Origin: Merluccius polli
Lineage: Eukaryota; Chordata; Actinopteri; Gadiformes; Merlucciidae
Direction of reading: 5' to 3'
DNA: 64,000 nucleotides
Assembly (NCBI GenBank): GCA_030340625.1
Contig: JAOPHQ010005710.1
Coordinates: forward strand, 1-64,000
Made by a program: the position numbers and the translations under genes. Below, in pieces: positions 41,441 to 51,203 of the stretch (the stretch's first letter is position 1; every line of letters begins with the position of its first letter). The notes under the pieces are model-generated. The model saw nothing but the letters and a program-made list of their open reading frames with translations. It ran no database searches and was not told where the DNA came from.

Positions 41441-42961
41441 TATTTTTTATTCTATTTTTATTATTTTATTATTATTGTGTTGTGTTGGTGTTATGGACCT
41501 TTCATGAGATGTGTCCTTAATAAAGTTTGAATTTAATTGAATTGATATGCGGTCTACAGAGCGCGTTGATGGTTTGGTTTATGGCTGACTGATGGTTGCT
41601 ATTCCTAAATCGTCGGCATTGCAAAGTTGCATTTTCCCCGTTGCTAAATATCGTCGTGTTGCCAAACATTTTATTTCCTAATCGAGTTATTCCTGTTAGT
41701 CGGGGGTGTTATTGCATCCCGCACTAATTCCACAACAAGTTTTATACCCTCACGATTTAGCCTATATCTCTTGATCAATTCACAGTCTTCCACTGTCTCC
41801 AAAACATTTCGTCTCGCAGTCATTTTCCGATTCTTTGTGAATAGGTCTTAGTGAGTTAGGAGTCCTCTCGAGGACTTTTAGGCTCTCCTAGACTTAGGTG
41901 TTACTTTTAGGCCTAAAATACTTTGTGAATTGCTCTTAGTGAAAAAAATTAGGAGTCCTAAATTTAAGACTGACACGCCCATTATTTTTAGGAGTTTCTC
42001 CTAAATTCGCCAGTTAGGAGCTACTTTTAGCGCTAAGATCCTTTGTGAATACGGCCCCTGATGTCTTTATCATGTCTTTAGCATTCTGTGACAAGATTGA
42101 GGCCTCATTGTTCCTGAAGTGTGGCACAAGAACCCGTACTAGGCTGGTAGCTATCCGGAAGGTTGCAGCCACTGTTGGCATGGACACTTTTAGGGCTCTC
42201 ATTGGGTTGCATGCCTACACGGGATGTGACACTGTAAGCGCTTTTGCAGGCAAAGGGAAGACAAGGGCACTTACACTCCTGATGAACAACAAAGAAACAC
42301 AAGACACATTCTTGAAGTTGGGCCAGGAATGGGACCTCTCACCAGAACTGAGCAACAAACTGGAGGCATTTACATGTGTCCTCTATGCCCCAAAAACATC
42401 AACCACCATGATCATCAAGCTCAGGTACTACCTTTTCTGTGCAAAGAAAGGTGAAATTGAGAGTCATCAACTCCCACCGTGCAAGGATAGCTTGAGGCAA
42501 CACACATTGCGAGCTAACTATCAGGCTGGTATTTGGAGAAGATGTTTAGAAAAGGACCCACAAATGCCAAGCCCTGTTGGCAGAGGATGGAAGATGGAGA
42601 CAGAGGAGGAAGGTGAACAGTTGGTGCTGCACTGGATGGAAGGCCAGCCAGCACCTGAAGCTGTCCTGGATCTACTCGCCTGCAACTGCACAAAAAAATG
42701 TTCACTCCCACGATGTGTATGTCTTGCAAATGGCCTCAGGTGCACAGACATGTGTACTGACAGAGTGTGAAAACCAAGTGACCTGTGTAGAAAGTTCAGA
42801 TGAAGACGAGGATGACATGGAAAATGATGATGATTAGATAATAAATTAATGGATATCAACATACAGACCAGTCTTTGATTAAATCTTTGATTAAATATAT
42901 TCACTGTTGATTCACGATTTACAACCTGCTTCTTTATTGACTTTTACAACTAAACAGGCTC

Positions 42962-43561
42962 CATCCTATTTGCCCATTCTATTCGCTCTATTCTATTTTG
43001 AAGACTTGTGCTGGCTGCACAAGTCTAATTTAAGGCTCACAATGATCTCTCACAAATAAATAGTATGGGTATATTATACATTTTCTGAATCATCAGATTG
43101 CCTTGAGTATTGAAGTTGTTGAGTTTTGTGTCCCTGATGTTCCTTCATGCCCCAGGGATAAAAGAAAGCATACAGTTTAGGCGGAAATTGTGAGAAAATG
43201 TGTGTTATTTCTGGTTTAAAGATGTCATGTGACCTCTGTGTTTGTCAGACAGATTCAGTACTGGCCTTAAATGAGAGCCTAAAAGGTCCCCTTTAAAATG
43301 ATACCAAGCACCACATTATAGAATATCGACAATATCCCTACCATGAGCCTAAAGCAGATATACACTGGATTTTAAAAACACAATTTATCTTAGGGGGTTA
43401 GTAACTTCATGAGCTGAAAAAAGTGATTTTGCTACCACCCCTGCACTGCTATCATAATTTTTCTAGCACTAGGGGTGTATACCTTGCCAAAAATCACTAT
43501 GAAACTTTGTCCCCCCAGATGATACCGATGGCCCAAATTTGGGGCCCTGGCTCATGGACTA
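42962..43561. repeat. Right inverted terminal arm of the Academ-like element
   Basis: Inverse copy of the left arm. The gene ends at about 42837, only ~120 bp before the arm begins. Confidence 0.9.
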
Positions 43562-43627
43562 ATGGTTGTGTGCAAGCTATGCAACAAGGAATTCACATAT
43601 CACCGCAGCACATCGAGCCTCAAGTAT
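43562..43627 (+). pseudogene. hAT BED zinc finger, right of the insertion
   Basis: MVVCKLCNKEFTYHRSTSSL then KY continues the hAT frame that ends SVDKSM at 34456. C-x2-C and a following His region fit a BED finger. The coding stops at TATAGGGTGGCCATA, apparently another element's end, which also occurs inverted at 19270. Confidence 0.75.
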
Positions 43628-43699
43628 AGGGTGGCCATACTGTCCGGTTTTTCAATGCCCTGTCCGGCGTCCGGCGCAGCATCAAGCCGGACTCCTTTT

Positions 43700-43785
43700 T
43701 GAGACCCCCCGCCGGTCATAGGTTCGTGGTGTGTTACGATCGCGCGCGCACCCCCCCCCCCCCCCCCACCGGGGGGGGGGGGAGG
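43700..43785. repeat. C-rich unit with C17 then G12 back to back
   Basis: A GGTCATAGGTTCGTGGTG unit is followed by 17 C, A, 2 C and 12 G (43751-43782). The C and G runs can pair as a perfect hairpin; each alone could form i-motif or G-quadruplex structures. Confidence 0.9.
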
Positions 43786-43791
43786 CATATA

Positions 43792-44578
43792 CACTCACCG
43801 GCCACTTTGTTAGGTACACCTGTCCAACTGCTCGTTAACGCAAATTTCTAATCAGCCAATCACATGGCAGCAACTCAATGCATTTAGGCATGTAGACATG
43901 GTCAGGACGATCTGCTGCAGTTCAAACCGAGCATCAGAATGGGGAAGAAAGGTGATTTAAGTGACTTTGAACGTGGCATGGTTGTTGGTGCCAGACGGGC
44001 TGGTCTGAGTATTTCAGAGACTGCTGATCTACTGGGATTTTCACGCACAACCATCTCTAGGGTTTACAGAGAATGGTCCGAAAAAGAGAAAATATCCAGT
44101 GAGCGGCAGTTCTGTGGGCGCAAATGCCTTGTTGATGCTAGAGGTCAGAGGAGAATGGCCAGACTGGTTCGAGCTGATAGAAGGGCAACTGTAACTCAAA
44201 TAACCACTCGTTACAACAGAGGTATGCAGAAGAGCATCTCTGAACGCACAACACGTCGAACCTTGAGGCGGATGGGCTACAGCAGCAGAAGACCACACCG
44301 GGTGCCACTCCTGTCAGCTAAGAACAGGAAACTGAGGCTACAATTCGCACAGGCTCACCAAAATTGGACAATCGAAGATTGGAAAAACGTTGCCTGGTCT
44401 GATGAGTCTCGATTTCTGCTGCGACATTCGGATGGTAGGGTCAGAATTTGGCGTCAACAACATGAAAGCATGGATCCATCCTGCCTTGTATCAACGGTTC
44501 AGGCTGGTGGTGGTGGTGTAATGGTGTGGGGGATATTTTCCTGGCACACTTTGGGCTTATTAGTACCAATTGAGCATC
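43792..44578 (+). mobile_element. Second copy of the Tc1-type element, 3'-truncated
   Basis: It begins CACTCACCGGCCACTTTGTT after TA. It has the simple left end without the inverted 172-bp extension seen at 20953. The sequence is nearly identical to 21130-21900, with only a handful of differences over ~780 bp, and breaks off at codon ~213 (PIEH). The right terminus is absent. Confidence 0.92.
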
Positions 44579-44589
44579 CACAAAATTAA
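43939..44589 (+). pseudogene. Tc1-type transposase, truncated after ~213 codons
   Basis: Identical to the intact 346-aa protein except Lys82Arg and Cys192Gly by my reading. It retains the DNA-binding domains and the first catalytic Asp but lacks the second Asp and the Glu, so it cannot catalyse transposition. It could in principle bind element ends if expressed. Confidence 0.9.
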
Positions 44590-44599
44590 TGAGACCACC

Positions 44600-45043
44600 G
44601 CAAAATTAATGAAAAAACGATGAGATGAGACCTTTAAGTAAATATCTGAGTACTTCTATTTTCTGCTACCTTATACTTCTATTCCACTACATCTGAGGCA
44701 AATATTGTACTTTTTACTCCACTTAATGTATCTGATAGCTTTAGTCACTAGTTACTTTGCAGATTCAGATTAACAATACAAAATATAATCAATAAATAAA
44801 TATTATATCAATAAGGATTTATTAGTCCCCAGCAGGAAATTCACAAGCAACCCAGCAGTATGTAACGTAATATATAAAATGTATATTAATACATTAAAAA
44901 TGAGCTCCACCTTTACCAGCTACAACATGAAAGCGATAAACACATTAATGCATTAATAAATATAATAAATATATATTATTCTGAAATGGACCACTCTGCA
45001 AATTTAGACTCAAGAGGAAGAGGAAAGATTTAAAGTCAGTATA
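44600..45043. repeat. Teleost interspersed repeat fragment (TACTTTTTACTCCACT family)
   Basis: The phrase TACTTTTTACTCCACTTAAT then TCTGATAGCTTTAG and TTACTTTGCAGATTCAGAT is one I recognise from many fish genomes. The class is not determined. There is no coding capacity. Confidence 0.45.
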
Positions 45044-45051
45044 CAGTATAC

Positions 45052-46129
45052 TAGGGATGGGCATTTTAAGAAATTTCCTTGATCGATCATCGCTAGAATT
45101 ATCGATCAATTATCGATTAATCGTTATTTTTCTATAGGCTATATTAAAATTTCCGTTGGTAGAAAATACAAAATACAATAATGTATAGGCCAACAATAAT
45201 ACAAGACAGTTAACTTGAAGACCTACAACTGTTTAACAGTTTTAAAATAATAAATACGTTATAGGCCTATGCAGCGCTCGTAAAAGCCGAACAATGCGCC
45301 TACATGCGCTCTTAAAGATTTGGAAACGATTCAACAAGACTAAATCTGTATTCCAATCACAAAAGTAGCCTACTTATCGGCCAACAATAATCAAACAAGG
45401 CAGTAAAAGTGGGCATTAAACTGTATAACTGTTTTGAAAAAAAGGGGAAAAAAGGCCGACATATGCCTACAATATGCGGCCGGCGCTCGGAAAAGGCTCG
45501 CGACAATAAGATGAGCCACACATTTAGAAACAATTGCATGAACTATCTAAAAGCAATACCTTAGTCAGAAAACATATATGAGGCTGAACTTTTTTGCTAA
45601 AATGTCACAGTTATGGAAATATTGAAAATGTTGGAGCGGCTGGCTTGACCACGCGAAACCGAGAGACGGCTGTCTTGACCGCAGTATGCGATCGGTCATT
45701 AATCAATAATCGTATTTAACCGTATAACTGCACACAACTTTATTTAAAAGCAATCAAATGTAAAACATGTGTGTTTGTATTGTGGTGTCCGGTGCGTGTG
45801 GATGTGCGGCTCCTCCGGCGGAGCGGTTCATGTTAATAGCGGAGTCCGGGAGGGTTCACATTCACGGCGTAGTTACGAGGGATGTGCGGCTATCGTCTTA
45901 AAAAATACTAAAGTGTTTTTTAAAGTTAGAAAGATATTAGATATTCAACCGATATTCACGCTCCGAATTACAGCGATCAGACACGGGGAACTAAAGCCGC
46001 GATCACCGGGCACCGCTTCAAGACTCACAGTATGCAACACAACGTCCTTTTGATCGATAACAATATAAATTGATCGACACATTTCTTAACGATCAATGAT
46101 CGATCATCGATTAATTATGCCCATCCCTA
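45052..46129. mobile_element. hAT MITE (1,078 bp), 8-bp TSD CAGTATAC
   Basis: The ends TAGGGATGGGCAT and ATGCCCATCCCTA lie between CAGTATAC at 45044-45051 and 46130-46137. Subterminal ATCGATCA repeats are present. 45706-46010 is shared with 8760-9072. No transposase was seen. Confidence 0.93.
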
Positions 46130-46137
46130 CAGTATAC

Positions 46138-46970
46138 TCATTACTACTCATATTGAATCTCTTGGTGTAGCTTTAAGAAACAGCACTAAAGTTTCATATT
46201 AAAGACAACTTACATAATGAGCCTACTGTCACTAAAAACATAGCATGAATTTAAAGATTTATGTCCAAGCAAGACCTGGAAAAACTAATCCATGCTTTTA
46301 TTTTTAAGTAGGCTTGACTATGCTAATGCCTGTAAATGTCTTTACAGGTATCTGTAAAAAAGCTGTGGGCCAGCTTTAACATATGCCGAATGCTGCTGCT
46401 AGAGTTGCAGACCACATTACTGCTGAGGTCACTGCATGGGCATAGCCTTGGTTTCAACAGGTTTTGGTTTCAATTTGTGTTTTTTTTTGTAGGTACGTTA
46501 GGGATACATACATGTCCCCAGTATGTCACCAAAAGTTGCAATCACGCTGAACTTTCACTTAAAGAGGCCTATGTTAAAATGAACAAAGCCATCTCTATCC
46601 TCTTAAAAAGCGATACAACAGGTCTGCCTCTGACTACAACTTCCTCTGCAATTATTCTCGCCCGTCTCGTTCCCTCCAAACCGCCTGTCTGTCTACAGAA
46701 TGTGCCTGTAGTAGCGTGCCTTAGCCAAAGCTAAGATCTAGTGTCGGTGTCAGTGTCAAAAAATATTATATTATATAAATAATATCATAATTTGTCAGTT
46801 AACACTTAACTTTTCTAATGTTATACATTAGGAAAGTGTCAACTGACAAGTTGAACTATTAGACCTTATTAAACCTACTGCATTTGAATTATCAAATGAT
46901 TATTTCTCAAACATAGATGTAAAGTACCTACCAAAGCGTGTTCATTAAAAAATGATTGTTGTGGAATAAT
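46138..46970. other. Possible old LINE debris, otherwise nothing clear
   Basis: Around 46310-46430 the sequence GACTATGCTAATGCC... reads like the LDYxNA region and the phrase NAAARV typical of L2/CR1 ORF2 C-termini. It is too decayed to assign. The rest shows no structure. Confidence 0.3.
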
Positions 46971-47199
46971 GGTGTTGTGTGACCCCTTTGGCCCCTCCTG
47001 CTGGTGGTGAGCCGGTGGGAAGGGGGTCCCACGTCTTCGCTTCGGGCTGTGCCCGGCCGGGCCCCATGGGTATAGGCCCAGCCACCAGGCGCTCGCCCCC
47101 GAGCCCCACCCTCAGCCTGCACCCGACCCAAAGGGGTCGGGTGCAGTGCGAGCTGGGTGGCGGCCGAAGGCGGGGACCTTGGCGGTCCGATCCTCGGCT

Positions 47200-47930
47200 G
47201 CAGAAGCTAGCTCTAGGGACATGGAACGTCACCTCTCTGGTGGGGAAGGAGCCTGAGCTGGTGCGCAAGGTTGAGAAGTTCCGGCTAGATATAGTCGGCC
47301 TCACCTCGACGCATAGCAAGGGCTCTGGAACCAGTCTTCTCGAGAGGGGTTGGACTCTCTTCCACTCTGGAGTTGCCACTGGTGAGAGGCGCCGGGCAGG
47401 GGTGGCAATACATATTGCCCCCCGGCTTGGTGCCTGTATGTTGGAGTTCACCCCGGTAGACGAGAGGGTAGCCTCCCTCCGCCTTCGGGTGGGGGACGGA
47501 TCCTGACTGTTGTGTGTGCCTATGGTCCAAACAGCAGTTCAGAGTATCCACCCTTTTTGGACTCCTTGGAGGGGGTGCTGGAAAGTGCTCCCTCTGGGGA
47601 TTCCCTCGTTCTGCTGGCGGACTTCAACGCTCACGTTGGCAGCGACAGTGAGACCTGGAGGGGTGTGATTGGGAGGAACGTCCCCCCCCGATCTGAACCC
47701 GAGTGGTGTTCAGTTATTGGACTTCTGTGCTCGTCACAGATTGTCCATAACGAACACCATGTTCAAGCATAAGGGTGTCCATATGTGCACTTGGCACCAG
47801 GACACCCTAGGCCGCAGTTCGATGATCGACTTTGTAGTCGTGTCGTTGGACTTGCGGCCGCATGTCTTGGACACACATGTCTTGAGCGAAGAGAGGGGCG
47901 GAGCTGTCAACTGATCACCAAATGGTGGTG
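47200..47930 (+). pseudogene. RTE-type AP endonuclease domain
   Basis: LGTWNVTSLVGKEPELV, then (shifted frames) VCAYGPNSSSEYPPFLDSL, SLVLLADFNAHVGSDSE, LDFCARHRLSITNTMFKHKG and GRSSMIDFVVVS follow the APE order. The usual catalytic GDFN appears as ADFN, and the SDH-type end is STDHQMV in another frame. At least three frameshifts. Confidence 0.8.
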
Positions 47931-48129
47931 AGTTGGCTGCGATGGTGGGGGAGGATGCCGGACAGACCTGGCAGACCCAAACGTATTGTGAGGGTCTGTT
48001 GGGAACGTCTGGCAGAGTCTCCTGTCAGAGAGAGCTTCAACTCCCACCTCCGGGAGAGCTTTGACCATGTACCAGGGGGAGGCGGGGGACATTGAGTCCT
48101 AGTGGGCCATGTTCCGCGCCTCCATTGTT

Positions 48130-48750
48130 AAGGCGGCCGACCTGGAGCTGTGGCCTGCAAGGTGGTCGGTGCCTTCCGTGGCGGCAATTCCCGAACCCGC
48201 TGGTGGACACCGGCGGTGAGGGATGCCGTCAAACTGAAGAAGGAGTCCTATAGGACCTTTTTGGCCTGTGGGACTCCGGAGGCAAAGCTCTCGATTTACC
48301 AGTCGAGCTACGTTCCTGCCCTCACCTATGGTCATGAGGTTTGGGTAATGACTGAAAGAACAAGATCGCGGGTGCAAGCGGCCGAAATGAGCTTCCTCCG
48401 CAGGGTGGCTGAGCTCACCCTTAGAGATAGGGTGAGAAGCTCGGTCCATCCGGGAGGAGCTCGGAGTAGACCCGCTACTCCTCCGCGTTGAGAGGAGCCA
48501 GATGAGGTGGCTCGGGCATCTAGTTAGGATGCCTCCCGGACGCCTCACTGGTGAGGTGTTCAGGGCACGTCCCACTGGTAGGAGACCCCGGGGAAGACCC
48601 AGGACACACTGGAGAGACTATATCTCTCGGCTGGCCTGGGAACGCCTCGGGATCCCCCAGGAAGAGCTGGACGAAGTGGCTGGGGAAAGGGAAGTCTGGG
48701 CTTCCCTGCTTAGGCTGCTGCCCCCGCGACCCGACCCCGGATAAGCGGCA
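48130..48750 (+). pseudogene. RTE ORF C-terminal region
   Basis: TPEAKLSIYQSSYVPALTYG, HEVWVMTERTRSRVQAAEM and, after a shift, RWLGHLVRMPPGRLTGEVFR then RPRGRPRTHWRDYISRLAWE are the familiar C-terminal motifs after the RT. The catalytic RT between about 48270 and 48295 has been deleted. Confidence 0.8.
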
Positions 48751-48789
48751 GAAGATGGATGGATGGATGGATGGATGGGTGTTGTGTGA

Positions 48790-48904
48790 ATAATATTGTA
48801 TGTAAAGCAATAATAAGTAAAAGTAGTAATTCAATTGTAAATCATGTCGGCACCAACAATTCTAGGTCGAAACAATCAGAAGTCACAAAAAGCAACATAG
48901 TTAT
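48790..48904 (+). pseudogene. L2/CR1-type ORF1 esterase, left piece
   Basis: It reads IVNHVGTNNSRSKQSEVTKS then NIV. HVGTN is the GxN block of SGNH hydrolases found in ORF1 of CR1/L2-type LINEs. It continues at 58456 after the BEL/Pao insertion. Rex3 inserted at its left side. Confidence 0.6.
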
Positions 48905-49472
48905 TGTAGCTCCACTCAGTAATCACAACGATGCAAGTCTTGAATGTATACAGGGTTTATTTACCAACAGGCAACCCGTGAGACTGGGTTGAGAAAACAA
49001 ATAAAAATTAATTAATAAAATGCATACATGTACGTCTTCAGAACATTCTTAATTCTTTACAACGTATATAGTTAATACATTGGTCAGTTAGATAGCATAA
49101 CAGACAATTAGCATAATATAACATTACCTCGTCAGCTGCTTTCCACTGAGAGGGCTAAATCCTTCGCTTTGTCCGGTCTCCGTCTAGCTTCGACTCTATA
49201 AATCTTCCTTCTGAAGGTCTTCCAGGTAAGTCAATAACATTAAATCTTCATACAACGTGTTTTCTTAACTTTGTATTGCTATTAATTTGCGTTGTCTTGT
49301 GCTGCTATTACCTTGTTGTCGTTGCTCTTGTCTTGACAAGTGATAATTTCGCACTTAATATTAAGGTGCTATGCTCTTAATTGCAGGACGAACAAAAAAG
49401 CTGCGGAGATTAGTTCCGCCCTCCATACTAATAGCAGGAACCACAGCTATACTGACCCTTATGGCAGTTACA
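48905..49472 (-). repeat. BEL/Pao 3' LTR (568 bp)
   Basis: On the element strand it runs TGTAACTGCC...GAGCTACA. It is nearly identical to the other LTR apart from short indels (for example about 9 bp at ~48923). It contains CTATAAATC (+ strand). Confidence 0.93.
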
Positions 49473-49720
49473 CTCCCACCAAATCACTAGAGATTTCTCA
49501 GAACGACCTAGACTTTGAAAGACGTCATGTTGCATTAAAACATTAACTTAAAAATAATATACTATGAATCACCTGAACTACTGGTGAAGATATTAGAGAT
49601 AAAAACAGTCTTAGAAATTATTATTATGCTGTCAATCTCTTTCACAATTTTATCTTTAATTAGGCTGTTAACTACTAGTCTATACTGTATTTGTATTAGC
49701 CCTTAGATATACTAGAGCCT

Positions 49721-50236
49721 TCAATCTTCAGCTTCCACCAGTGTTACTGTTTTCTGGATGGGTCTCTCCAGGTGAACTGGCTTGGAGATGCGCTTTCCTT
49801 TAGAATCCAGGGCTGAATCGCTGATGAGCAACTTGAGTCTCCTGACTCTTCCATCCTTCCCTGGGTATACTTCAATAACCTTTGCTAACTTCCACTGGTT
49901 TCGTGGTGTAGCATCCTCCTTCAAAAGAACAATGTCATTAATCCTTGCACTTCTGCGGTCTTTAGTCCACTTCTGCCTTTGCTGGAGGTTAAGGAGATAC
50001 TCCCTCTTCCATCGTGCCCAGAAGCTGTTAGCTAAGAGTTGTACTCTGCGCCATCGCTTGCGGAGGTAGAGATCTTCTTTGACAAACTTCCCAGGAGGCG
50101 GGGCAAGGATCGTGGATTTCATGGTGAGTATGTGGTTCGGTGTCAAAGGTTCTGGACTGGATGAATCATTCAGATAATCAGTGGTTAGGGGTCTGCTGTT
50201 TAGAACAGCCATGACTTCGTACAAGAATGTTCGCAA
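49721..50236 (-). pseudogene. BEL/Pao integrase C-terminal (DUF5641-like) domain
   Basis: EVMAVLNSRPLTTDYLND, LTPNHILTMKST, WARWKREYLLNLQQRQKW and RNQWKLAKVIEVYPGKDGRV are the landmarks of the C-terminal domain that follows Pao integrases. It ends LVEAED and a stop, about 250 bp before the 3' LTR. Confidence 0.88.
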
Positions 50237-51203
50237 AGAGGCGCAGTCCAGCTGCTTGGCAGGACTGTTCTAGGATGGACGCCAGGACATTTCTGATGGT
50301 GCGTATTTGTCGTTCCCAGAAGCCACCCATATGGCTTGAAGCTGGACTGTTCATGAGGAACTCACATCCAAATTCTTTGAGCTCCTCTTGATCCATTTCT
50401 TTCAGTGCTTCAACAAACTCACGTCTAGCTCCGACGAAGTTTGTCCCTCTATCACATCTTATCTGGCGGACTGACCCACGAATGGCGATGAATGCACACA
50501 GAGCGTTGATGAAGGCATCTGTGGTCAAGTCGTCGAGTGCTTCAATGTGAACTGCTCTGGAACACATACAGGTAAGTAGTAGTCCGTAACGTTTTAGCTC
50601 CTTTCTACCTTCTTTGACATAGAATGGTCCGAAACAGTCAATTCCACAGTAAGTGAATGGAGGCGTAGTTTCCATCCGCTCTTCAGGGAGGTCTGCCATC
50701 CTTTGTTGCTCTGTGCTTCTCCTGAGCCGTCTACACATTGTGCACTTGTATATGTGAGATGATACTGCATTGCTGCATCCTAGGATCCATATGCCATTGG
50801 ATCTAAGCTCATTTATAGTCATTCCTCTGCCTTGATGGTGGGCTTTCTCATGATAGTGCTTGATGAGCAAAGCTGACACGTGACTATCTCTTGGGAGGAC
50901 CGCTGGATGTTTTACATGTGGATGTAGGGCAGCATGAGTTAAGCGGCCTCCGACTCTGAAGATTCCTTGGTTATCCAGGAATGGATTCAACTTGTGCAAC
51001 TTGTTGGTCCTTTCTTTGGTTTGTATTTCCTTATGACGCTGAAGGTGCTGTATTTCTTGAGAGAGGGTTGCTTGTTGAACCATCTTGATTACAGTCAGCT
51101 CTGCTTCCCTCCGTTCTTCCAAACTGGTGGCTTCACATGACCTTGACTTGAGACCTTTGATCTCTCTTACATGGCGCTTTAGTCTGGCGATAGCTTTCAC
51201 CAC
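50178..51203 (-). pseudogene. BEL/Pao integrase part
   Basis: An H2C2-type zinc-binding stretch (HYHEKAHHQGRG...CTMCRRLRR) precedes the core, with Asp in GIDCFGPF, Asp in RCDRGTNF and Glu in GGFWERQIR. It is in another frame from the upstream ORF, and is lost by a second frameshift near 50240. Confidence 0.88.

Larger units (their letters stand above)
40146..42057 (-). mobile_element. Harbinger transposon inserted in the Academ-like gene
   Basis: Perfect 17-bp ends GGGCCGTATTCACAAAG / inverse are flanked by CTG (40143-40145 and 42058-42060). Sub-ends repeat TTAGGAGT-type phrases. Minus-strand transposase remnants are at 41240-41007 and 40750-40660. Removing the element and one CTG restores the reading frame of the host exon. 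Confidence 0.92.
39180..42837 (+). pseudogene. Academ-like transposase exon 4: XPG/PIN-like nuclease and Cys-rich end
   Basis: Read through the Harbinger insert (40146-42057 plus one CTG), the frame gives VVDGMNLVQQV (Asp ~1128), RIDVVFDTYKQNSIK (Asp ~1169), QQEEADGRLLLHAAHA (Glu/Asp ~1266-1269), SDVFIMSLAF and GLHAYTGCDTVSAFAGKGK (Asp ~1353). The order and spacing resemble the N- and I-region acidic residues plus helix-hairpin of XPG/FEN nucleases. The end is CNCTKKCSLPRCVCLANGL then RCTDMC. A TAG at 40127 and a frameshift near 42757 interrupt it; after the latter another frame gives TECENQVTC and an acidic tail to 42837. Confidence 0.7.
34457..43561 (+). mobile_element. Academ-like DNA transposon with ~600-bp inverted termini
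   Basis: Both ends read TAGTCCATGAGCCAGGG inwards and sit between ATG copies (34454-34456, 43562-43564). The arms extend about 592 bp (to ~35048) and 600 bp (from ~42962) at roughly 90% identity. Inside, one gene of four exons on the + strand encodes ~1,530 codons with an apparent XPG/FEN nuclease near the C-terminus and a Cys-rich end. From memory, XPG-like nuclease, a Cys8 finger and 3-4 bp target duplications are the marks of the Academ superfamily; I cannot check this here. It interrupts a hAT BED finger and is itself interrupted by a Harbinger element, so its native length is about 7.19 kb. It is inactive. Confidence 0.72.
46983..48777 (+). mobile_element. Rex3-like (RTE) retrotransposon with internal RT deletion
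   Basis: A 12-bp target duplication GGTGTTGTGTGA is at 46971-46982 and 48778-48789. The 3' end has GATG tandem repeats, a trait I recall for Rex3. Endonuclease sequence is followed, after a stretch where most of the RT is missing, by the C-terminal region. Several stops and frameshifts are present. Confidence 0.85.

Noticed and set aside
46928..47551. Long antisense ORFs over the Rex3 endonuclease
   Set aside because: They are GC-rich shadows of the endonuclease reading frames on the plus strand.
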